Source of the DNA: Arthrobacter sp. N199823
Lineage (GTDB): Bacteria > Actinomycetota > Actinomycetes > Actinomycetales > Micrococcaceae
Length of the DNA: 35,800 nucleotides
Assembly: GCF_002929705.1 (NCBI RefSeq)
Contig: NZ_PJIN01000016.1
Location: 1-35,800 of the forward strand
Direction: 5' to 3'
Under the pieces are notes generated by a model. That model was not told the DNA's origin. It worked only from the letters and a program-made list of their open reading frames with translations, and did not search any database. Shown in pieces: positions 24,723 to 30,825 of the stretch (positions are counted from its first letter, which is position 1; the number at the start of each line of letters is the position of its first letter). The position numbers were made by a program, and so were the translations under genes.

Positions 24723-24965
24723 TGGAATCTCACTCCGTGGTGGTCTCTAACCGTTAGGTTTTGATTGTTGATCTCATTCAGAACTTACTCCGGGCCGAAC
24801 AGTTGATTGAGTCCCTGGCGGTAAGCCGGTGACGGAGACAGTACCGACAGAATCAGGTGAGAGTGACAGCATTAGCTACTGGCTCTGGCACCGGCCGCGA
24901 TTACGAAATCTGCCGACACCTGATGGTGGCGTGGATATTCAAACTGGTAACATTATGGACAGACG
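24723..24965. other. Intergenic stretch without a gene
   Basis: I find no coding frame of note here. The part 24790-24870 contains short matches to pieces of the FMN riboswitch (CTGGCGGTAAGCC, CCGACAG, GGTGAGAG), but the full fold cannot be drawn and no flavin gene follows. Confidence 0.4.
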
Positions 24966-25012
24966 AAAAGCACGGAACCTAGATACTTCGAACATCTAGG
25001 TGCCGTGCTTTT
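24966..25012. terminator. Strong bidirectional terminator
   Basis: AAAAGCACGGaACCTAGAT and its complement ATCTAGGTgCCGTGCTTTT form a long stem with one mismatch and a short loop, with T-rich ends on both strands (TTTTCTTT on the plus strand). It can stop transcripts from the coiled-coil gene and from the HEPN fragment on the other strand. Confidence 0.88.
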
Positions 25013-25078
25013 CTTTGTGCTGTTGTTACTCCGCGATCAGAAGTTTTTCCACGTCGCTGGGCGTGTATCTTCTCCGGA

Positions 25079-25234
25079 CTACAGGTCAATGTCAACGATT
25101 GCGCGGCCCTTCAGACGCACTAGTTGTTCGAAACCCGACCATTTGCGGTGTCCAGCATCCGGCAAGTCGTGAAGTCTCTGGGCCTTCACGTTGCGGTTGT
25201 TAAGAGGAGGGGTGAAATCTCTACATCTGCTCAT
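25079..25234 (-). CDS. Possible 51-residue small protein
   Basis: An ATG inside the end of the HEPN fragment (25232-25234) opens a 51-residue frame ending DIDL before a TAG at 25079. It contains LHDLPDAGHRKWSGFEQL, which looks protein-like in composition. There is no strong ribosome site and no family match. It might be the displaced C-terminal end of the HEPN protein or a coupled small gene. Confidence 0.28.
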   Translation of the reverse strand: MSRCRDFTPPLNNRNVKAQRLHDLPDAGHRKWSGFEQLVRLKGRAIVDIDL

Positions 25235-25819
25235 GAAGGGGAAGACTCAGCAAGTCTTCCTTTGTCCCCTCTGCTTCCTTCTCATTGACCAGATCAATCA
25301 GATAGATATAGGCGGCGCGTGCCACCCTAAGGGATTCGTAACAGGCATGAATCAACTCCAAAAAATCGACCGTGCTATGTGTATTCTCTGTGACCCCAGT
25401 GGGCTCCCCGTGGGTCAAATGAACCAAACGATGAGTGCCAGCATTTCGCAGGGTTTGCGCTGCCGGATAGAGTCCTTCCGGACAAATGTCGAAGGAAAGT
25501 TCAGCCAGCGCGATCGCTGCTCCATGCCCGTCTACGGGCAGCGGGAGCTTCTTCCTAATGGCACCCGAGCCGTTGTCGAACCAGTAGCTACGAAACGTGA
25601 TGTTGCCGGGATTAAGCCCCGTTTGAAAGTGCTCATTCGCTGCAACTGCTATTTTGTCCAAGAGGTCGAGGCTAGCTCGCTGTGCAAGTATCAGCATCGC
25701 CGGAGGCTCCCCATACAGCGAATAATCAAGGGTATCGGCGAACCATCCGGTGTCCTCGTGGTGCTGCTTATACAGAGAATCCAGCCGGAAATTTTCAAGT
25801 TGGTCGGTACCAGCGGGAG
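25221..25819 (-). pseudogene. 5'-truncated LA2681-like HEPN protein gene
   Basis: The frame encodes about 200 residues including ASLDLLDKIAVAANEHF, NITFRSYWF and CYESLRVARAAYIYLIDLV, which match the helical HEPN domain of the LA2681-like family; HEPN proteins often serve as RNases in defence or toxin systems. The native start is missing. At 25820 the sequence changes directly into the tail of an IS3-family transposase gene, and the apparent upstream residues (MDQPTQGNNRKTSR) are translated IS sequence. It is probably inactive. A terminator lies beyond its 3' end. Confidence 0.65.
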
Positions 25820-26814
25820 TTAGGCGGCTTGTTTTTCGGTTGTTTCCTTGGGTTGGTTGATCCACGCCGGGCCGGGTAGGTCAAGAATTTTGGGATCGGT
25901 GTTCTTGTTGAAGCGGGTCAGGTGTTTTGCCCGTGCCGCTGCGAGTGTTTCGGAGCGTTGCCAGCGACTTCCCCGGCCAGTCCGTAGTGGACGTTGGCTG
26001 GTGTGTGGAAGCCGATTCCTGAGTGTTGGTGGTGATCGTTGTACCAATCCACGAACTCGCTCAGGGATGCCCTGGCCTCGGACAGACAGGAGAAACGTTC
26101 GGGGAACAACGGACCATATTTCATGGTCTTGAATAAGCTTTCGCTGTACGGATTATCGTTGCTCACCCGGGCTCGGGAATGGGACTGGGTGACCTCCAAA
26201 TCGGCCAGCAGTGCGACGACGGTCTTGGACGTCATCGAGGTGCCGCGGTCGGCGTCTAGCACGTGCGGGACGCCATGAATGCCGAAAATTTCCTTCATCA
26301 TTTCCACGGCGAGTTCCCCGGACTCGGTGGCGTGCACGTGGGCGCCGACAATGAACCGTGAATGGATATCCACGGCCATGTAGCAGTCGTAGTACTTTCC
26401 CTTGATTGGTCCCGGAAATTTGGTGATATCCCACGTGATGACCTGACCTGGGCCGGTGGCGACAAGCTCTGGAACAGCCCTGGGCGGGTGCTTGGCCAGC
26501 CGGCGGCGTTCCTTGACCTGTTTGTTCTCCTCCAGCACCCGGTAAAACGTTGACAACGAGCCCAGATAGACGCCTGCATCGAGGAGCTTGGCATAGACCT
26601 GCATCGGCACCAGATCAACGTACTCCGGGGCGTTCAAGGCGGCCAGGACCGCGGCACGTTCAGCCGGGCTGAGCTTGTTCACTGGCTCCACCCTCACTGT
26701 TCGCAGGGGCGGGGACGGCTTGCGGTAGACCGTGGTCCGTGAAATCCCAGTCAGGGTTGCTGCCCGCCGTGTGGAAACATCTTGGTCACGCAGGCCCTGA
26801 TAGGCGCCCATCAT
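25820..26814 (-). pseudogene. IS3-family transposase orfB, frameshifted near its end
   Basis: The main frame from 26814 encodes the rve integrase core with the DDE residues in WDITKF, DADRGTSM and NPYSESLFKTMKYGP. It stops at 25918, but the normal C-terminal sequence (SETLAAARAKHLTRFNKNTD, then PAWINQP) continues in a neighbouring frame to 25820. A frameshift near 25960-25990 therefore separates the tail. The catalytic core is complete, so some activity cannot be excluded, but the missing element ends argue against mobility. It overlaps orfA by four bases. Confidence 0.7.
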
Positions 26815-27122
26815 TTCTTCTTGGACTTCAGCCCGTCCGGTGATTCCTCGATGGCGTTCTCTAAGAACGCCGAGAGTTTTCCCATGATGTCCAAGGCTGC
26901 CTCGGAGCGTGTCAACCGGGCCTCACTCACCTCCAACTGGCGACGCAAACGGGCGATCTCGGCCTGGTCCTTGGAGAGTTTCCCTATCGATTCACCGGGC
27001 TTCTTCCCCGCCAGGACGCCGGCGTCACGCTGACGGCGCCATTCAGTCATCTGAGAGGAATACAAGCCCTCCCGGCGCAGGAACGACCCTGCCTCGTTGT
27101 TCACCAATGCGGCCTCGTACAA
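26811..27122 (-). pseudogene. IS3-family orfA, probably 5'-truncated
   Basis: This frame encodes SFLRREGLYSSQMTEWRRQR, typical of the HTH region of IS3 orfA proteins, then a leucine-zipper-like helix (IARLRRQLEVSEARLTRSEA). The only start is a TTG at 27122. The sequence upstream continues in frame (PAQKLEFLALYEAAL) as in intact relatives, up to a stop at 27195-27197 with no ATG or GTG. The gene has probably lost its start. Confidence 0.6.
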
Positions 27123-27307
27123 GGCTAAGAATTCAAGCTTCTGCGCGGGGTGAACGACCTTCGAGGGGTTGGTCCACCGGCACGCGGTCCGGGACTACTT
27201 ATACGACCATTCTGGTCTATCGGAGACAAAACTGGGCTGGACATGATTACTGGTTTCCTGGTTCTCGCCCCACGCGATCAAGCGGACTTGCTCTTTCCCT
27301 GCGGTAC

Positions 27308-27329
27308 CGTCCCAGCCTGACACGTAGGG
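27308..27329 (-). repeat. Copy B of a 22-bp shared motif
   Basis: The reverse complement of these 22 bases is identical to 30422-30443, and the match ends sharply on both sides. The two copies are in opposite orientation about 3.1 kb apart and bracket the secreted-protein, HAAS and PadR genes. It may be a recombination site. Confidence 0.7.
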
Positions 27330-27387
27330 CATAGAGCGGCCTATCGTCGAGCTCTGTTTCATGGCTACTAAGACGCGGCTGTCAGAC

Positions 27388-27431
27388 ATGGCAAGAGCCT
27401 CGAAGGTTTTCCCTCCGAGGCTCTTGCCATG
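27388..27431. terminator. Long hairpin downstream of the secreted protein gene
   Basis: CATGGCAAGAGCCTCG pairs perfectly with CGAGGCTCTTGCCATG across a 12-base loop. It lies about 75 bases past the stop of the minus-strand gene ending at 27505. T-runs are weak outside the stem, so it may be a terminator or a processing/stability structure. Confidence 0.6.
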
Positions 27432-27446
27432 ACTTGTTGTGCGCTG

Positions 27447-27475
27447 AACTGACTCAACTAACCGAGTGAGTCAGT
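27447..27475. terminator. Second hairpin downstream of the secreted protein gene
   Basis: ACTGACTCA and TGAGTCAGT form a nine-base-pair stem just after the gene that ends at 27505. It has no T-run. With the stronger hairpin at 27388 it may form a double stop. Confidence 0.4.
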
Positions 27476-27504
27476 GCGAATTCTCGCCATTTGGTTTGAC
27501 TAAA

Positions 27505-28359
27505 TTATTTACAGTTATTCAGTACTGCGCCAATTCCCGTAAACTCACCGAAGAATGCGATGAGTGCTTTGTACCTGGCGTCAGCGTTCTTGGCTGCTTT
27601 GAGTTTGATGATGACTTTTGCAACTCCACCGAGTTTGGTGATCTTGGATGCGATGAGGAGATTCCCGGCTACTAGGGCTCCAACACTTGCAACGCAGAGT
27701 GACCATCCCCAGGCTGTGCTGGGATCTGCAACAACTGGATATGCGGTGTCGGGGGTGTGTTGGATGGTCTGGATGAGTGTGTTTCCATCAATGGTGAAGG
27801 AAGTTGGAACTGTGCCGCCGTTAGCGTCGTAAGCCCAAGGAGTGCTGACGCTGCCAAGCGACGTTCCGTCAGAGCCGATAATGTCTACAGAACCGTCTTG
27901 TAGGACTTGAGCGGTGGATCCCTGTGGCATTTCGAGCGGGAAGCGATAATCCGTGGCAGCGCTGTGAGAATCAATCTTGATGATCGATTGGCTACCGGCC
28001 GCTGTGGCAAAAGTTGAAATTGCGGCATCTTGAAGCTCTGTATTTACTAGAGCAGCTCCTTTGCCTTCAAAGAGTGTTGCTGGGATGTCTGAGGGGCTGA
28101 TCGCTTGGGTGCTCGTCTCAGTGCCGGGGAGTTCTAGTGAAAAGTCTCCGGCTCGTGAATCTTTGTCGATGATCTTTGTCGTTCCAGGAACCGTCGCTAA
28201 GTTGTTTCCGAGATCAGTTTCGCTGAGCTGAGAATTCTGCTGCGGCAAGCTAACGTTCGGAGCCGCCGCTGCCACCCCAGCACCGGCTCCGATGAGAGCA
28301 GTTGAGATAGCCATACCAAGGACAAAACGTGCAGGAAGAGAGAAATTATTCGTGTGCAA
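27505..28359 (-). CDS. Secreted protein with YPVVADPS motif, unknown function
   Basis: This 284-residue protein has a clear Sec signal peptide (basic start, hydrophobic FVLGMAISTALIGAGAGVAA, cleavage near AAA-AP). A polar middle domain of about 170 residues ends in QTIQHTPDTAYPVVADPSTA; the YPVVADPS motif is seen in many actinobacterial exported proteins of unknown role. After it comes a compact hydrophobic and basic C-terminus of about 70 residues with two cysteines (SLCVAS and LNNCK) that could form a disulfide. The layout, precursor plus small hydrophobic tail, would fit a secreted toxin or bacteriocin-like peptide, but that is inference. It is a single gene. Confidence 0.75.
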   Translation of the reverse strand: MHTNNFSLPARFVLGMAISTALIGAGAGVAAAAPNVSLPQQNSQLSETDLGNNLATVPGTTKIIDKDSRAGDFSLELPGTETSTQAISPSDIPATLFEGKGAALVNTELQDAAISTFATAAGSQSIIKIDSHSAATDYRFPLEMPQGSTAQVLQDGSVDIIGSDGTSLGSVSTPWAYDANGGTVPTSFTIDGNTLIQTIQHTPDTAYPVVADPSTAWGWSLCVASVGALVAGNLLIASKITKLGGVAKVIIKLKAAKNADARYKALIAFFGEFTGIGAVLNNCK

Positions 28360-28544
28360 CTTAGACCCCCAAAGGAAGCGGCGTTAGCAGCTTCCGCGCA
28401 ATGATGTCGATTCGAGTGAACCGACTGCCATTAACAGTAGGGGCTAAGTATTGAACGTTTCAGGCAAAAATGTCTTTTACTGAGAATACTGATCAAAGAG
28501 CTTAGGGAAAATTTGCTATCAGGCACAGCCGCCGTACAAGGGTC

Positions 28545-28581
28545 CAGCCTTAAGGCTAGGTAGCACCTAGCCTTAAGGCTG
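28545..28581. repeat. Perfect 17-bp inverted repeat with nested palindromes
   Basis: The arms at 28545-28561 and 28565-28581 are perfect complements with a three-base spacer. Each arm also holds the 12-base palindrome AGCCTTAAGGCT, so there are two operator-like sites 23 bases apart. It lies about 185 bases upstream of the secreted protein start and 110 bases past the HAAS-like gene. It lacks a T-run. The rest of 28360-28691 shows no gene. Confidence 0.75.
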
Positions 28582-28691
28582 AGTATTGCATGCTGAAAAT
28601 CTGGCTTGGGGATGGAAGCGGCGTTTTCAATAGGTCAAGCATCTGAAAGCATCCCTAGTGTTCTCTTTGATACTTCTTGGCTGGTTTCTGA

Positions 28692-29699
28692 TTATTTTTG
28701 CAACGTCCGAATTGACAAGGTACCGAAGAGACCGATAGCTCCTAGCGGAAATAATGAGCTCCATGTAAACCCGCTGGCAGCGAGTGTATCTACCGCTAAG
28801 AAGACACACGTTAGCGCGATGATGGAATACAGCAAGGCCTCTCTATGTTGCGATGCTCGCCGTGGCTTGTCGGAGACTTCAAGAATTTCTAGCGCGTAAA
28901 CCTCAGGTGAACCGAATTCATCGTAAGGATGAGAACATCCACTGTCATGCCAAAAGTTCTGGGCTTCGGCGACTTGGTGCTGTGTTTCGATTCGCGAAAG
29001 TTGGTAGCGTCCGCGTAAAATCCCTGCGAGCTGATTGAACCATATTTCCGGTGCTTGATCGGAGAAAGTTGCCACGGGTTTCGGGGAATAAGATAGTGCT
29101 TCCGAGATGATCAATGCCACCAGCGAGACTAGAAACGGCAGAAGTGTTGGGAGCAGGAGTAGAGCTGTGTGGTCGGACACCGTGGCAGCGAAAACGGCAG
29201 AGGAAACCAGCCCCACAAGACCGGCCAGCCACCAGGTCCATCCCCAGCGTACGTGACCGGCATAACGCTGCTGGAAGCCAAAGAGTGCACCTACCAAAGC
29301 TACTGTGCCGCCCACAGCCAAGGATAACCCTGACGGTGTAAGAAGAAATGACCAGCCACTCACGATGAACAGCCCAATACTCAGAGATGCACCTGTCAGG
29401 CCGGTAGCCGTCAAGAGGACTTTCAGTCGATCGCGAGCAGTGATTCCGTCGTTGCCGACTCCTGCGCGAATTTCAACCGGCACCCGCTCTCGACGAATTT
29501 GCTCGGCGAATGTCACGGGCGATCCGAAAAGTTCACTAGCTCTGCAGCCAGACTCTTCGCTGGCTAGCTGAGCATCGTGGAGGGCTTCACTGGCCAGATC
29601 GGAAGAGATGCCAGGCATTGAAGCCAGAGATTCCGCAAATTCCCGGCCCCACTGTTCGTCTTCTGGGTTGGACCATTGTCTTTTTGAACTTAAGTTCAT
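28692..29699 (-). CDS. HAAS/DUF1700-like membrane protein partnered with PadR
   Basis: This 335-residue protein has a soluble N-terminal helical domain (MPGISSDLASEALHDAQLAS, then LFGSPVTFAEQI) of the HAAS/DUF1700 kind, four membrane helices, a second similar soluble stretch (FWHDSGCSHPYDEFGSPEVY) and two last helices. Proteins with such HAAS domains are often encoded directly after a PadR regulator and may sense the membrane or bind the regulator. Its ATG overlaps the padR stop by four bases. The repeated GSP motif in the two soluble parts suggests an internal duplication. Confidence 0.7.
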   Translation of the reverse strand: MNLSSKRQWSNPEDEQWGREFAESLASMPGISSDLASEALHDAQLASEESGCRASELFGSPVTFAEQIRRERVPVEIRAGVGNDGITARDRLKVLLTATGLTGASLSIGLFIVSGWSFLLTPSGLSLAVGGTVALVGALFGFQQRYAGHVRWGWTWWLAGLVGLVSSAVFAATVSDHTALLLLPTLLPFLVSLVALIISEALSYSPKPVATFSDQAPEIWFNQLAGILRGRYQLSRIETQHQVAEAQNFWHDSGCSHPYDEFGSPEVYALEILEVSDKPRRASQHREALLYSIIALTCVFLAVDTLAASGFTWSSLFPLGAIGLFGTLSIRTLQK

Positions 29700-30088
29700 T
29701 GAGGCGCTCCAGTTCGAGAATTTTTGGGTTGGCCAACCATATTTTTTTGAGGACCAGATTGCGGAATCAAAACATCTCTTATTCTCATCGCAAAAGGCTC
29801 CCAGTGGTGCTGGAATTCATTGAGCTGCTCACCACCTGCTGCGGTTATTGAGTAGACCTTACGTCCGGGCCCGCCTTCGCCTTCCTGCCACTTCGATGTC
29901 AGGAGACCGTCGTGTTCAAGCCGAGCAAGAACGGGATACAGGGCGCCACCTTTGATCGGTCCAATCCCGGCTAATTGCAGCTGTTGCACCACGTAGTACC
30001 CATGAGCACTTCCAGAAGCCAAAATTGCTAACGCGCAAGTGGGTAGCACTCCGCGCAGCCATTCCGGGGGTAAGAGAGAATCGTTCAT
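29696..30088 (-). CDS. PadR family transcriptional regulator
   Basis: This 130-residue protein has the PadR winged helix: LAILASGSAHGYYVVQQL, GGALYPVLARLEHDGLL and GGPGRKVYSITAAGG are the standard helix, recognition and wing motifs. PadR proteins usually repress their own operon and the partner membrane protein; the coupled HAAS-like gene follows. Three ACTAGT-type sites lie just upstream. The C-terminus (20 residues) is polar and extends beyond the helical region. Confidence 0.88.
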   Translation of the reverse strand: MNDSLLPPEWLRGVLPTCALAILASGSAHGYYVVQQLQLAGIGPIKGGALYPVLARLEHDGLLTSKWQEGEGGPGRKVYSITAAGGEQLNEFQHHWEPFAMRIRDVLIPQSGPQKNMVGQPKNSRTGAPQ

Positions 30089-30106
30089 GAGTTCATCATG
30101 GCATTA

Positions 30107-30146
30107 ACTAGTCAAAAAACCAACTAGTAGGATATTTTGCTAGTTA
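30107..30146. promoter_or_regulatory. PadR operator candidate
   Basis: ACTAGT occurs at 30107-30112 and 30123-30128, and CTAGTTA at 30140-30146, all within 60 bases upstream of the padR start. AACTAGT/CTAGTTA pairs form inverted half-sites. The position fits autorepression. Confidence 0.5.
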
Positions 30147-30421
30147 CCGGGTTTTGTGAGAGATAGATGAGTGCGGCCGTGATTCTCATGCCCCAAGGAG
30201 GCGCGCGGCGATGTCGACAGTGAGCTCCTATTCATCCTTCGTTGGCACCGCTTAACGCCGAACTGCGGGTTGCTGCGAACTGGTACCGCGGTAGTGCTCA
30301 TGTTGCTTGAGTTAGCCCGCTTTTCGCGGTTGGCTCGGGGCCGAGATACTATCAGGCAGTTTGGGAACCTAGCGCCGAGCCACTTCGCCAGTGGACTTCC
30401 CACGAGCGCTAGTTGGCTACC
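30147..30421. other. Region without a supported gene
   Basis: An 87-residue minus-strand frame (30140-30403) and an open plus-strand frame exist, but neither shows a domain or a ribosome site. The stretch lies between the PadR promoter and the recombinase module and may be debris. Confidence 0.35.
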
Positions 30422-30443
30422 CCCTACGTGTCAGGCTGGGACG
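30422..30443 (+). repeat. Copy A of the 22-bp shared motif with 8-bp inverted arms
   Basis: CCCTACGT (30422-30429) and ACGTAGGG (30441-30448) are complementary arms around an 11-base spacer. The layout resembles the core site of a tyrosine recombinase. It lies at the downstream end of the recombinase module and is identical over 22 bases to an inverted copy at 27308-27329. Confidence 0.7.
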
Positions 30444-30823
30444 TAGGGCCACGCCATTCCACGTTCTATTTCGTTAACATCAGAAGCATCGCATGCCGCA
30501 TCTATCTGCATCGACGACAGATGCAGAAGCATCCTGATGCACTTGCCGGGATCCACACTTCCGGAATCAATCAGTTCGTGTAATCCGATGTATATCGGGC
30601 CAAGTCGCTTCATGGCAACCCTTGGCTGCCGCATCCATCTCGAGCAATCTCTAATTTTCGCGTGCCAATTGCTCAAACTTATGGCGCCCTTCGCGACTCT
30701 CCATGCATCTCCCTGTTGAACCTGACGATCCCGAACGACGTGGTTGCGCCGAATAGCTAACAGTATCGGTGCAGCCGCCGCAGCTGTAGCTGCATTGCCT
30801 TTGGGCTGGATTCCCGCCTTCAC
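30431..30823 (-). CDS. Possible third gene of the recombinase module
   Basis: The open frame continues past the recombinase stop and encodes about 130 residues from a GTG at 30823 to a stop at 30431, inside the 22-bp motif. In Tn554 a small tnpC follows tnpA and tnpB, so a small protein here is expected. However, I see no match to TnpC or DUF6262; the sequence (SNWHAKIRDCSRWMRQPRVA, and ELIDSGSVDPGKCIRMLLH) is not recognised. The start is not marked by a ribosome site. Confidence 0.4.
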   Translation of the reverse strand: MKAGIQPKGNAATAAAAAPILLAIRRNHVVRDRQVQQGDAWRVAKGAISLSNWHAKIRDCSRWMRQPRVAMKRLGPIYIGLHELIDSGSVDPGKCIRMLLHLSSMQIDAACDASDVNEIERGMAWPYVPA

Positions 30824-30825
30824 AA

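Larger units (their letters stand above)
25820..27180 (-). mobile_element. Damaged IS3-family insertion sequence
   Basis: It holds the orfA and orfB genes of an IS3-family element. Its ends are not intact. The 3' end runs from the transposase stop straight into HEPN coding sequence without a terminal inverted repeat, and orfA lacks an N-terminal start region. No target duplication is visible. The right limit near 27180 is approximate. The 27181-27387 stretch beyond it holds only an unsupported 64-residue minus-strand frame. Confidence 0.7.

Noticed and set aside
24790-24870. Short matches to FMN riboswitch segments
   Set aside because: The required paired stems cannot be drawn, the order of segments is incomplete and no flavin-related gene follows.
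27195-27389. A 64-residue minus-strand frame containing copy B of the 22-bp motif
   Set aside because: Its ATG lies in the stem of a strong hairpin, no family is recognised and it ends at the damaged IS. It was kept only as context for the shared motif.
30140-30403. An 87-residue minus-strand frame upstream of padR
   Set aside because: Low-complexity basic sequence without a ribosome site or family; it starts in the PadR operator region.
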